Source: Cristatella mucedo (Eukaryota > Bryozoa > Phylactolaemata > Cristatellidae). From it: DNA of 64,000 nt. Below the pieces are notes generated by a model. It saw only the letters and a program-made list of their open reading frames with translations. It ran no database searches and had not been told where the DNA came from. The stretch spans positions 3,479,001-3,543,000 of the forward strand of contig WPIO01000032.1 in assembly GCA_009760855.2 (NCBI GenBank), in the 5' to 3' direction. Positions 11,253-23,239 of this stretch are shown here, piece by piece. Made by a program: the position numbers and the translations under genes. The stretch's first letter is position 1; each line of letters begins with the position of its first letter.

Positions 11253-12527
11253 CCCGAAGAGTTTTCACACGACTACCGTAATGACTAGCCGTGTTTTTCC
11301 AGTTTTTGTTTACAAGCTCATCGATTCAACCGCTTCAAATACTGTAGCTCTGTAATAGCAATGCTGATAAAAATGCCACTGAGCTTCAACAGTTAGCCCT
11401 CTAAATGGCAGCTTTTTTTAATTTGGGATTACTTGGAAGCAACAAGAAGCTACATATTGTTTAAATACTGCCACCTGATTGATATGAAATCAATAAACAA
11501 ACTGAAATGTTTTGCTAGGACTTTGTGTAGACTACTTCCTGGTAAGGAATTCATTATTTCTCCGAACTCATTCTCCACAAAGTAAAAGATTTTCTCTTGT
11601 CTCGCGCAACGTCAAATGAGCATGGCGACTATTTGGGAAACTTCTGCACTTTTAAACGTTTAGGATTCCGCATTTGACATGTGCAAGCTGCTTTAAACTA
11701 TGGCTGGTACATAAAAAATGTCTGTCAAGGCTTCAAAGGTAGGCTGTTCTAGTTCTTTAAGTCCTCATACGTTCGTTCTATAGATTCAATATCCGGTTTC
11801 TAACAGATAGCAATATAATAGCAAAACTTTTATGTATATAGGGTTAGCTAATCATATTATCATTGCGTTTGCCATTGTAAAATTACTTGAGCAGCCGCCG
11901 AAGTCTAATGCCCGTAATGTATAAATTGCTAGCTCGCCTGAAGCAAGATTAGAAATTCACTAACCATTCCTAGAGGCTCAGATAGATTCAAGTAGCAAGT
12001 TTACCTGGCTGCACCATGTTCCTTTGAATGAGCAGGTGTAGTGTTAGTGTAAAGGCAGACTACAATTACAAGGAAAAATAAATTATACCATGCCGGTGTG
12101 AAGCCTCCTTTCAAGGAATTCTATAGAATAATTTGTTCTGATAACATTGGTTCTAAAAGTGTAAGACCTCATACAAACTTAGATAGCGTTGTAAGTACAC
12201 CCGGAAAAGTCTTTGCGTCGCGCAAAAATAGGCCAACAAGTCCCAAGAACGTTTTGACTTCTCAATTAAGTTAATCATAATTTATGGTTCTTTTCATATC
12301 GCATGTACCTTATGCCAAGCAGCAATAGTTAAGCGCAGCCAAGACGCACCCGTGGTCGACGAAAACGATGAATAAATTGCAAAAAAATTCCCCGAAGGCT
12401 TATCCTTGCTCTGAGTACCGCTTCCCGCGAGAACCATCTTTGCTGTTGACTGCTGCTGCGGCAGAACATGAAACCATTAGCATCGTTAACGTTAATTGTA
12501 CTAATGCTAATGTTCAACACGTTTCAG
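11253..12527. other. Unassigned non-coding stretch
   Basis: AT-rich sequence with no recognised protein similarity, SINE or LINE segment. Confidence 0.45.
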
Positions 12528-12650
12528 TCAAGAACTTCTGCAAGTGGGAGATCAGGCGGTACATCAAAGAAACCTCCAAAATTTAACCACACTTTTGATC
12601 ACGTGTCCACTTTTATTCATAAGATCTCCCCGCAGATCGATATCTTCAAG
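12528..12650 (+). other. Candidate orphan exon (123 bp)
   Basis: The stretch is open in one frame for exactly 41 codons (SRTSASGRSGG ... ISPQIDIFK). It is flanked by a good acceptor (ACGTTTCAG ending at 12527) and a good donor (AAG/GTACGC at 12651). I do not recognise the protein. It may equally be a chance match to splice consensus in AT-rich DNA. Confidence 0.2.
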
Positions 12651-12879
12651 GTACGCAGTATCTTGCTCTGCTGATAGTCGCGCTCTCGAGCTTCAAACGA
12701 AACGGCGCGACAAAAAACACGTGCCAGCTTCAAAAGTGCAGGTTATGTAGACTATCCTACCTTTCTGCGTCAGAAAATGATACTAAAAGTGAATTTAAAG
12801 TGCCATGAGATATAATCACTAAGTGAATCAACGACAGTTTTTGCCTCACGTTTTATGGCTGTGGTGATGGTGGTGGCTC

Positions 12880-12950
12880 AATATGAAGTGCATGGAAAGA
12901 GATTGGGTTCTCCGAGAGAGCGATAACGAATGTTCCGTTATTATTATGCG
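12880..12950 (+). mobile_element. L2-A 3' end remnant
   Basis: GAAGTGCATGGAAAGAGATT, then GGGTTCTCCGAGAG and a short ATTATTATT end, copy the L2-A 3' terminal hairpin and tail in worn form. Confidence 0.6.
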
Positions 12951-13456
12951 TAAGAAATGCCCCGAGATAAACAGGGAATCCAGATATTCTTGATTAAGTT
13001 GCAAAAATGCTATTAGTTCTTGACTCAGTTGGGAACCTCGTGCGTTTATGCGCCGGTTTTCCCTCCTTTAACAGGTATTCCCTCCTGAGCACGTGTCCCC
13101 CATCGATAGTAGCATTGGCAATAAGGTTATGCATGTGAGATACAAGGGTGAAAACCTATAAAAGTCATCTACAAGTTAGCTTGGTACTGTTGAATTACAG
13201 AAAAATATTCGTCTCAAAAATGCCTCTAGCATAATCAAGCATTGCAGCGTAAAATATTAAACACAGGTAACACTTTCATGCCGCTGCCTACAGACTATAC
13301 AAAGTGCGGCTATTCTAGGACGAATCGTCTCGAATAAGTTCATACTAAGCGCGAACCGAATCAAAGATACATCAAGTTATAAGTTTTGAAATCGTTTGTG
13401 GATCTTTTAGGAATAGTAGCAGGTGTAACTAACTACCAATTACTAATACTTTATGG

Positions 13457-13643
13457 TGGTGGTTCTCCTCCTGTGGGTCGCGACCCCTTTGAGGGTTGAA
13501 CGACCCTTTCACAGGGGTCGCCTAAGACCATTGTAAAACACTCATTTCCACATTTCGCACACAATAATTGTATGGTTAGGGGTCGCCACAACATGAGGAA
13601 CTGTAATAAAGGGTCGCGGAATTAGGAAGGTTGAGAACCACTG
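13457..13643 (+). mobile_element. SPIN-like non-autonomous hAT element, copy 1
   Basis: The 187-bp element ends in AGGTTGAGAACCACTG and starts with a worn partner (GGTTCTCCTCCTGTGGG). Inside it carries GGGTCGCGACCCCTTTGAGG, GGGGTCGCCTAAGACCAT, GCCACAACATGAGGAACTGT and AAAGGGTCGCGGAATTAGG in the same order as the SPIN family of hAT transposons. The flanks CTTTATGG and CTTTGTAA could be a worn 8-bp target duplication (5 of 8). It has no coding capacity and would need a transposase from elsewhere. Confidence 0.88.
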
Positions 13644-13654
13644 CTTTGTAACCA

Positions 13655-14370
13655 AGTTCCAGGGGTCAGAGGCTAGTTCCCGCCATACTCCGGCCACGCT
13701 GCCGCTCGCCATGCCGCCGAGCTAGGGTAACACGAGCGGCCGTCAGGGTAAACCTCTTTATAATAACGCATGCGTCAACAACAACAGGGGAACTAAACAA
13801 GTCTACAAGGAGGGTCCTATACACAGTACAATATGGGGGCGCAAGACGACGCAGCAAGCGCCAACAAACGTGTTAGTTGGGGTCAGTCGGCTTCTGCAGT
13901 CCTGTCGTTGCACCGACTCCGAATCCAACAGTACGAGCGTCCGCCGTCCAAAACCCGGCTGGCTGGGTTACTGCTTGGCTAGTTCAAGTCGAAAACTACC
14001 ACCGTCATAAACTTCCACCGAAAAACGCCAACACACAGGGTGTGGGTCAAGAAGCTACAAGGGTAACGCGGAATATACAAGTCAGCAACGAGCGAGCTAT
14101 CCAGCTCAGCTCGGGCCTTGGGTACTCGTTCCCTTGCGTGCGTGGCAGCATCGCCGGAGCACGCCTGCACGAATCCAGGTGCATAACTCGGCGAGACCGG
14201 GAGCCTCCAACACCACGACTTACTTGGCCAACTTCTCGTACCCAAAAGCCCCGGCGATCTCACGTCACCACACATGCCGTAGGTCCGACCCCTGCCTAGC
14301 CGGTGACCCTAACCCTCACTATAGCCGTCCGGTCCCAGCCAACCAAACCCAGCCTGGGTACAGCTTTATG
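13655..14370. other. GC-rich unassigned stretch
   Basis: Richer in G+C than its surroundings and open in several frames on both strands, yet no translation resembles a known family. It could be an old retroelement or LTR remnant; nothing in the sequence decides this. Confidence 0.35.
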
Positions 14371-14375
14371 GTATT

Positions 14376-15170
14376 TTAATAATAATAATAATAATGTACT
14401 TGATAAAGCGCCCTCAGAGAACTTAATCTCTTTCTAGGCGCTTTACATTTGCTGCAAAAGGAAATGCAATTAAATGGTAAGTAAAATCATGCTTGAAAAA
14501 CAAACAAAATGAATAAAATGGTTAGGAGTGACATGCACAGGGTCAGCATGCAAATGTGGTTAGTGGCAGCATGCACAGTGTCAGCACGCATAAGCACATG
14601 AAGGACAAATCACAGGACCCACTAAATGCTGTCCTAAATAGGTGTGTTTTTAAGTTCCTTTTAAATGTGGTCAAGTCAGGGGATGTTCTGACGCAGGTCG
14701 GGAGGGAGTTCCAAGCTTTGGGAGCATACGAACTAAATGCACGGTCGCCAAAGGATTTGAGGTTTGTACGAGGTATTTCTAGACTGTTGGATTCCGAAAA
14801 GCGGGTGGTACGATGCTTGGCCTGATGGGGGAGTACATCTGAGAGATAGGCTGGAGCCAAAGAATGAAGTGACCTAAAAGTGAGCGACAAAACGTTGAAG
14901 TCAATTCGTTGCTTGACTGGTAGCCAGTGCAGGCCGGCGAGAAGTGGAGTAATGTGGCAACTGCGACACTAACGACAGACAAGCCTAGCTGCGGAGTTTT
15001 GCACCAGCTGCAATCGCCTGATCGCACATGCTGGTAGGCCAGTGAGCAGTGAGTTGCAGAAGTCGAGACGAGATATCACGAATGCATGGACCAACTTAGA
15101 CGTGGTATCCTTATCTAAACAAGCCCGAATTTTAGCAATATTATGAAGCTGAAAATAGGCAGCTTTGACC
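14376..15170 (-). mobile_element. L2-A LINE 3' end
   Basis: On the minus strand this starts in the reverse-transcriptase C-terminal region (AKIRACLDKDTTSKLVHAFV, SRLDFCNSLLTGLPA) and runs through the 3' UTR and the hairpin-like end to an (ATT)n tail at 14376-14395. Two frame changes divide the ORF. It is 5'-truncated near 15170. Confidence 0.92.
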
Positions 15171-16331
15171 AAAAGTAGTAGATTTATGATGAAAGAGCTA
15201 TGATGTTCCACAGTAGCAGCTTAAGCGATATAACCTTTCACATTAGCGAATTGAATTAAGTAATATATTCAAGGTCTATTTATTCGAGCTTTGGTATGAT
15301 TTAAGCTCTTTGCAAGAAATATCCAGAGAATATCATCAGATATTGGAACGAAAGCTTAGCAGCGTCATTTTGCATGCAATGCAATGCAACTGTGCATGCG
15401 TAGACACGTATAGTAAGGCGGGTTTAGATATTCAATTACTTGAAGGTCGCAAATCGATACAACACTGCACCAGGACTTATGGGCACTAGCATCGTGGACG
15501 TAAAGATTTTTATTAACTTTCGGCTTATCTCGGTTTCAATTTCTGAGCAAGAATACAGAAATTCTTCGAGATATCTGCATACCTCAAAATCAAGTACTTG
15601 TCTACTCAGCTCCTTGCGAGCTTGGATGAGCTTATGCAAAGTTTCCTTTTCGACTTTGCGTAGCGCTCATAGGCACGGAAGCAGTTTCGAAGCGCCTCTA
15701 GCCACAGTGCATAGCGCATTCAATTGCATTTTTACACTAGCCACTGCCAAGATTGAGCAGCTTAGAGATATTTACCAAAATGGAAGTGCATTTTCTGAGG
15801 TTCTTGGAGGATCGCGTGTGACAAGTTAACCAGAAACGTTGATCCTACTACTTAGGTGAAAGATCTACGTGCATTTGTTGGTTTTTATAGATCAGCAAAC
15901 TAAAATTTGAATATAATATGCAGCACTGCTTTTCCTACTTCTATAATTTGCTGTGGTTAGTGGTAAATTTAGATGCCTAGTCTTCCAAGAGATTTTTACA
16001 GCACATTGATTGGTTGCAGTGTTGATACATTATTAACCATGCAATGCACACCTGCCAAACTAACGTCCGACAATATTTAAGGAAGCGAAGTGTGGCTGGT
16101 TAACAGCGATTAACTAGGCTAGCTCGCGTGAGCAATCCGTGCACGTAAATAAAAACTAATGACAAATAACTAGTTATAAATGCCAATAATCGATCGAAAA
16201 AAACGCATTGTTCTATGCGCCAGCTCTTCTGGTTTTGTAATTAGCGAAGCGTCCGGCCGCTAATATATGCCCCACCTGCAGCAGGTAGTTGGGCAGTTGA
16301 CTCGGCGCAGCGCCCGACCTTTGATGTAAGG
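15171..16331. other. Unassigned stretch
   Basis: Contains an open stretch on both strands at 15436-15830. The minus-strand version (RKELSRQVLDFEVCRYLEEF) looks protein-like but matches no family I can name. No SINE or LINE parts were recognised. Confidence 0.35.
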
Positions 16332-16571
16332 GATGTTGCCCGCCGCTGCTAAACTACCTTATCAGCGGCGAGTCAGCCAGCTCGCATATACGTATGTACG
16401 TGTGACAGAATAAACAGCGAGTCTCATTTATCGCTCACGTGCGAGCATGTGCCTCCGTGAGACTCCACTAGAACTACCACCGCCGGAGCCACACTGATAC
16501 AACAGCATAGACAAACATTAGAATCGCATTCACTAATAAACACTATACCTGTTCATTTGGCGAGCCGGGTC
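16332..16571 (+). mobile_element. Possible LTR end with primer-binding site
   Basis: A TGTTG start at 16332, a cluster AATAAACAGCGAG near the middle and a CA end at 16554-16555 are followed at once by TTTGGCGAGCCGGGTC. TGGCGAGCCGGGTC would pair with a tRNA 3' end (GACCCGGCTCGCCA), as LTR retrotransposon primer-binding sites do. There is no second LTR nearby and no gag or pol, so this is a suggestion only. Confidence 0.3.
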
Positions 16572-16934
16572 AAAAAATGCACGTAGACGATCCATTCGCA
16601 GACGTGACCTTGAACTATAGAAGCACATTAAAAAAGAACCAAAACACATTTAATTTATTAAAAATTAATTCCCACACAAAAACATTACTTACTACATACT
16701 TACTAAATCTAGTTAGCGTTTAAAATAAGAAATATTTGTAAGACCATTGACGCTGACAACTACTAGGGACCAATTAGTCCAGCGGCTAGCCAATAACTGT
16801 ACTAGCTACCTGGTCACTAAATGACTACGACGCTATAATCGGCATGCGCAGGGCTGCCGAGAAATTCCATTGGGCCTTTACTAACGGTGATGAAAATTGG
16901 CCGCTCGGCGGGTCTTTAAATCCAAGAAACACTA

Positions 16935-17400
16935 TCGCGTGCCTTCTTTGCTAAAAGAGCTGCGATGGCTCGCTGGCTGATTAATGGATGCGGAGCCCTG
17001 ACCTACTCCTGGCCCGCCGCGGCTGAGCTCTTAGCTGAGCCGAACTGCATGCCTTTGCCTCCTCAGGTCCTCTCACGACCAAAGATTTGCCGCTCCGCCC
17101 TTTTGCTTGAAGGCTTGTCACCAACAGACGCCTTTTCTCCGCGGGTCGTATGCTGTGACGCTCATTACCGCAGGTCTCGCACGACCACAATATCCTCTCC
17201 TGCTGCCTGACTCTGATAGATATCCTATCCAGTCGTCCGGCGCTGTCATTTCTATGCCGTATACTTCCTTCGCTGCATCACGACTCAACCATACTTCTCC
17301 TTTTATCTTTTGTGCGTGAGAGGAAGTCTGTTTGCTACCGCATGCGCCCCGAAAGCCGCACAGGCTATGAATGCGCTATTGGTACAAACGGAGTGCAGGG
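16935..17400 (+). mobile_element. Strongly diverged L2-B 3' copy
   Basis: TTTGCTAAAAGAGCTGCGAT, CCTCAGGTCCTC, GTGCGTGAGAGGAAGTCTGT and CGAAAGCCGCACAGGCTATG follow the order of L2-B at 23560-24030. The intervening parts are changed and richer in GC. The end with the TACATT tail is lost. Confidence 0.6.
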
Positions 17401-18859
17401 GCTCGTCCGTACAGAACTACGCCCCAAACAATCGCACTCTTGACGGCGGCGCTAGTCCTACGGCCAATGCGCGACGAATACCGGTAAAGCCAGGGAGCCT
17501 TCGACACGGCGGCTACTGACTCGTAGGCGCCGCTGCACTCGCGAATGCTGGCAGTAGCGGTACGCGGTGCAACAACCGCGTACAGCGCCACCGCACCCAG
17601 AGACAACGAATCCATTTCCTGTCCGAGACAGCGACGGAGGGGTTCTAGAAGACGCCGCTGCGCGCAGCAACTCTCCTACGGCTCAGAGCCACGTGCATAG
17701 CTCGGTTCGGCTGCTCAAGTCCGGTCGGGACGGTGAGTCTTGCTTCCGACCTGCTTCCTAACTACTCGAGTCTTCGGTGTCAATGTCACTGTCATGTTCT
17801 TAGGACGACATACCGCTAAGAAATACACATTTAAAAATAGTCAGTTTCAATCAGGAACAGAACGCCAAGCAGTAGCTCCGGAGAGCGTACGTCATTGCCG
17901 TAGTGCGGCAGGTCTGATTTAACATGTCTTATGGCACCGAGTGCGCCGGGGCGGACCCCACTGCTGATTAATAGCTGTGGTAGGCCAAACGGGCGAGCTG
18001 AATAGCCACTGCAAGAGCTCGTGAGCTCGTGCCTTTGGGCTTTGCCCATTCGGGCCCCGCCCAAAGGTTTCGTCAGCAGCCGCACATTGCTGTGCGGAAG
18101 CCGGCACTCCAACCGTCACCAATATGGGGGGGGGGCGTTCCGAGACTTAGGGAAGACTTGACGTTAGCTCAGCAGCCAAACCCGGTTCTGCTTCGTCGGC
18201 CCAGACTCGGGCGAGACTTATCTAGCTGGTGACCTATCGCAGGCGCCGTTCAGGCCACGCCTCCTGAATCGCCTCGAAAGGGATGGCCGGCGACTTGACC
18301 AGTGAAATCGCCGATGCGTTCCTGGCAAGTCCCTGTTTATGGGAACCTCTGAGCCCGGAGTTCAAAAATCATATTATGAGGCAGCAAGTGGTAAAGACAA
18401 CAACGGACAGGTTTCGTCCTACGAGTAATTGCATTAGCGGAGCCCGGTCATAGAGAAATGCTGTAGCTATCCCACGAACGCCTAGTGGGCGGAGCGAGTA
18501 GGAAGCCAGACTTGGAGCAAGACTACCGTTTAAACATGCAAAAAAGGAACACCGAAGTAAGACTCGAGTAGGTAGGAAGAAAAACGCACCGTCTAGACTT
18601 AACTTTGGGCACGTGCACTCTATCTATTACGAGGCTTCGGCTTTTATGCTGCCTTGGAAATAGATTGTCGCATAACCGGTTGCTAGCCGTAATAGCTCAG
18701 AAACCGCAAACAAGAATATTAATCATAATACGGCTGATTTAGCACGCCACTGCTTCACTGCGGAAAACTCTCCAGCGCAACATGCACGTAGTGGCCTTGT
18801 GAAGTCGCAGGCTGCCATGCATACAGGACGCACGGGAGACTCCAGAGCATTAATGCCAA
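17401..18859. other. GC-rich unassigned stretch
   Basis: About 1.4 kb with higher G+C than the flanks, a run of ten G at 18124-18134 and many short overlapping frames. No family was recognised on either strand. Confidence 0.35.
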
Positions 18860-19060
18860 CGGGCCATTCGAAGAGCCTCTAAAGTTTGGGGTACCTCGGG
18901 GCTCTGTGATTCGTCCACTTCTTTCGACTTCTCTGCGCTCTCCCACTTACCGTCGCAATCACCATCAATACCGTAAAATTTACGCCTTTATTTCTATGCA
19001 GATGACGTGCAGCTGTGCCAGTGCTTTTGACACCCTCCCTGCATACCGATTCGTCAAACT
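18860..19060 (+). mobile_element. LINE reverse-transcriptase fragment
   Basis: One frame gives FGVPRGSVIRPLL, the start of reverse-transcriptase block B (GVPQGSVLGP). A second frame about 90 bp on gives YFYADDVQL, the catalytic YADD box. The spacing fits an L2-like enzyme and a frameshift separates the two motifs. It is a decayed fragment. Confidence 0.7.
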
Positions 19061-19624
19061 CAATAAACTCTTTGCCGTATGTATTGGTCGTATTCGCACT
19101 TTACAGGCAGCAAAATTTCCCGAATTCAACGACAATAGAATAAACTTATTAAATATTATAAAAACAGCGAAATCCGGGTATCTTGTTCTGAAGTTACCTT
19201 TCACTTGAAGACCACATCAAGTGAGCCTATTTTAATTACGGGACGTTGGAAAAATTTGAGACAGTTTAGATCAGACGTCACACCCTACCATTTATAGATA
19301 TTGCTACACGGTCCGTACGAAATTTAATGTACCTGCATTTATGGTGTGCATTCAATATATACATAAACTACATATGAGCCTAAATTTATACATTACAGAT
19401 CAACATATGCCAATATGGTGCCTCGGTAGTTTACAGAAGTCCTGCTGAAATTACTATATTACAATTGCAGTGCTAGCTACTGAAATGCCGGTGTGTGCCA
19501 GACCAGCCAGATTGACTGCGGGAACGCAATTTTCGGATCATGAATTGTAACGACTAGGAACCAGAACCGCCACAGTTTATGGCTAGGCGGAATAGAAGCT
19601 TAACTCACGGCGATCAGTAGCGCT
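19061..19624. other. Unassigned AT-rich stretch
   Basis: No recognised coding or repeat content. Confidence 0.45.
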
Positions 19625-22430
19625 CTAATAATAATAATAACAATAATAATTCACTTGATAAAGCGCCCTCAGAGAACTCAATCTCTCTCAAGGCGCTTTA
19701 CATTTGCTGAAAAGGGAAATGCAATTGAATGGTGAGTAAAATCATGCTTGACAGACGAACAAAATGAATAACATGGTTAGGGGTGACATGCACAAGGTCA
19801 GCATGCAAATGTGGTTAGTGGCAGCATGCACAGTGTCAGTACGTTTAGGCACATGAAGGACGAATCACAGGGACCCACTAAATGCTGTCCTAAATAGGTG
19901 TGTTTTTAAATTCTTTTAAAATGTGGTCAGGTCAGGGGATGTTCTGACGCAGGTCGGAAGGGAGTTCCAGGCTTTAGCAGCATACGAACTAAATGCACGG
20001 TCTCCAAAGGATTTGAGGTTTGTACGAGGTATTTCTAGACTGTTGGATTCCGAAAAGCGGGTAGTACGATGCTTGGCCTGATGGGGGAGTACATCTGAGA
20101 GATAGGCTGGAGCCAAAGAATGAAGGGACCTAAAAGTGAGCGACTAAAACATTGAAGTCAATTCGTTGCTTGACTGGTAGCCAGTGCAGGTCGGCGAGAA
20201 GTGGAGTAATGTGGCAACTGCGACGCTCACGGCAGACAAGCCTAGCTGCGGAGTTTTGCACCAGCTGCAATCGCCTGATCGCACATGCCGGTAGGCCAGT
20301 AAGCAGTGAGTTGCAGAAGTCGAGACGGGATGTCACGAATGCATGGAACAACTTAGACGTAGTATCCTTATCTAAGCAAGCCCGAATTTGAGCAGTATTA
20401 TGAAGCTGAAAATAGGCAGATTTGACTGTGGAGCTGATATGGTCGTCCAACGAGAGGTCGCTTTGGAATAAGACATCTAGATTTCGAGCTGATTCAACTG
20501 GAGATATGCTGGCAGAGCCAATTTTGAGCGTCAGCCTTTCCAATTTGTGAATCACACTGGGTTTGCCCGTAGCTAGTAAGTTAGTTTTATCGTCATCTAG
20601 TTTTAGAAAATTTGCTGCCATCCATGTGCAGATGTCATCAATACATGCAGCAAGTGAGTTGAGAGAATTTGAGGTGCTCGGAGGCTGGAAGGGATCAAAG
20701 CAAAGGTACAACTGAGTGTCATCCACATAAAAGTGAAAGCCTAGATTGTGCTTGGCAATCCCATCAGCAAGACGGAGAGTATAAACCGTGAAAAGAACCG
20801 GACCTAGCACGGAGCCCTGAGGTACGCCATATTTCAGAGGTACCTCAGGTGATCGTTGTCCATTCACGTCAATACTCTGGAGTCTCCCACTGAGATAGGA
20901 CCTGAACTACTGCAGAGCAGTGCCAGTGATGCCTAGGCGAGATGAGAAGCGCTTTAGAAGAACTTTGTGATCGATGGTATCAAAAGCTGCCGAAAGATGG
21001 AGCAAAACAAGCAGAGACACTCTACCCATGCCTGCATTCCTAAGTAGGTCGTTGTATACCCGAAGCAATGCTGACTCTGTGGAGTGATTAGCTCTAAAGC
21101 AAGACTGGAACTTACTAGCAAGGTGTGAGATTTCGATATATGAGTTGAGCTGGTCCGCCACGACCCGTTCAAGTGTCTTTGATAGGAATGGTAGAAGGGA
21201 GACTGGTACGGTAGTTGCTTAAGTTCTCTTGGTCTAGTGTCGATTTCTTGAGAAGTGGCCTGACTACAGCTTTTTTGATAGGTGCTGGGACATGACCTGA
21301 GGCTAATGACATATTAATGATGTTAGTTATGCATTGCAGCAGCAGATCAATGCAACGTATGAGCAGGACAGTGGGAATAGGGTCCAGAGGATTTGTTGTC
21401 TTCTTTGACTGAGATACAAACTTCAGGACTAGATCACTAGTGACCTGCTTAAATGTAGACATTGAGGTGCAGCCAGGAATCGGGGAACAGCATTCTACTG
21501 GAGATGTTGTCATCGCAGGGATGGATTCCCCGATCTTGTCTATCTTCTGCACAAAGAATCGAGAGAAGCGATTGGCTAGATCATCACAAGGATCATCAGG
21601 TAAGGAGCTAAGCTGGGAGCGGTTGAGGAGATGGTTTATCGTCGACATCAGCATTTTTGGATTGTGCATCTGTGATTCAACAATGCTTCTATAGAAGCTA
21701 GATTTGGCCTTTGCTAGGATCGATTGGTACGACCTACAGTAGTCTTCATATGCCTGTCAATGGACAGTCAGTCCAGATCTTTTGTATGCTTTTTAAGCTT
21801 TCGCTTAGTAGACCTGGCTAGTTTAATGTCTGTGGTAAACCATACGTCGTCCGGGCGGGGGCGCACAGTGCGCTTTGTTAGAGGTGCAAATTCGTCGAGC
21901 GTGTCAGCTAGTGTCGTGTTGTAGCTATCTACCAATGATGACAGATCGGAGGGAGGACTGAGCAGCAGAGGTGAAGCAGATATTCTCGCACGGACAGCAT
22001 CGATGTCAAGGGTCTTGAGGTTTCGCGATTCACAGGTTATTGTAGAGGAGGAAGTGGGCACACACTGTAGATTGAATGAGATCTGCATGTGGTCAGATAA
22101 GCAGGATTTGGTGATAATTGGTGATGACAAAGTGCAGTTGTATGAGAAAATCTGGTCGAGTGTGTGACCCTTGATGTGAGTAGGGCCATGCACATGAGCC
22201 ACAAGAGACAATGAGTCAGTCAATGCACGAAATTCGGTGCTGAAAGCGTCAGATAAGTTATCAAAGTGAACGCTGAAATCACTCATAAAGAGGAAGGATC
22301 GATTTCTTGCACACAGAATCGAAATGAGATCGGAGAAATCTGAGATAAAGGAGGATTTGGTACCTGGTGGGCAATAAACTACTGCCACTATCGGTAGCTT
22401 GTTTTCGGATGAGACCAAGACTTTAGGGTT
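19625..22430 (-). mobile_element. L2-A LINE, 2.8 kb copy with endonuclease end and reverse transcriptase
   Basis: L2-type LINEs encode one large protein, an APE-like endonuclease followed by a reverse transcriptase, and insert by target-primed reverse transcription. Going 5' to 3' on the minus strand, 22418-21768 encodes the end of the endonuclease (LPIVAVVYCPPGTKSSF; CLSDHMQISF, the SDH box). 21669-21169 encodes the linker and the N-terminal fingers (NPLDPIPTVLL, AVVRPLLKK). 21161-20907 encodes AAFDTIDH. 20867-20130 encodes GVPQGSVLGPVLFTVY and the catalytic box FYVDDTQLY, then the thumb (SRLDFCNSLLTGLPA). The 3' UTR ends in the hairpin-like element and (ATT)n at 19625. At least three frameshifts or stops break the ORF. 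The copy is truncated inside the endonuclease at about 22430. Confidence 0.95.
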
Positions 22431-23035
22431 TGAAGCACAGGCAGGAGTTGAGCTCTAGACGTTATTCTAATCGGGAGTTTGACATCAGAGGCTTCGCTCA
22501 TGTCGACAGATCAGCGGTTCAATGGGTCCTGTATGAAAAATGTAGCACGCCATGGCCGGCGCTAGACGCCTGGAACTCTCAGTCACTTCTTTACGCTATT
22601 GCTACGAAGTTGTTTCCAAAAGACATAGGCGCTCTTCACTGGTACTTTGTTTCGATATCGTCGGCATACCTGCGTGCATAGGTGCCGCACGTACAAATAG
22701 TTAGCCGTGCCCAATGTTTGGGGCTTCATATTTTCGGCCAACTCCTGCCCGGACGGGAAGCCACTGCACTCTTCTAGGAATGCAGTTTTCTTTCGTGGCT
22801 CGAGAATATAAAACGTTGAACCTGGCCTCAGCCTCTCTGGGCTACATGCAACTTTTCAAGGCAATCCAACCTTCTTGATGCAGAACCGTCACCGGCGGGC
22901 TTCCATGGATTCAAGTCCCTGCAAAGAGTTTTTGGAAAGATATTCAAGGTACTGGTTAAGTATATAACCTGTATTTTCTCTATCGCTTCCAACTCGCCTC
23001 CACTGACCTCGGAGCGTATCATTTGGTCCCCATCC

Positions 23036-23072
<37 letters not shown>

Positions 23073-23239
23073 CGCTCTCTCTCTCTCTCCCCATCAGCTC
23101 TGTGGCCCAACCATACCGAACCAGTTTTCCTAAGATGGTCTGCCAGTCCTTGCTCTGCAAAGTCGGACATTGAATGAACAATTTAGACTTTCTTTTTGAA
23201 AAGCTGGGCCGCAGTTCAGAATTCAGAGCCCTATCTCGA
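22431..23239. other. Unassigned stretch with one microsatellite
   Basis: No recognised genes. It holds the (CT)n run at 23038-23093; the arginine/glutamate-rich frames across it are artefacts of that repeat. Confidence 0.45.
23038..23093. repeat. (CT)n microsatellite
   Basis: Roughly 55 bp of CT repeats interrupted by CCCTCCG. Confidence 0.95.

Noticed and set aside
11047-11355. Frames across the CT repeat at 11178
   Set aside because: Low-complexity translation; no splice or protein support.
13877-14299. 140-codon plus frame in a GC-rich stretch
   Set aside because: GC-rich DNA gives long frames by chance; both strands are open and neither translation resembles a family.
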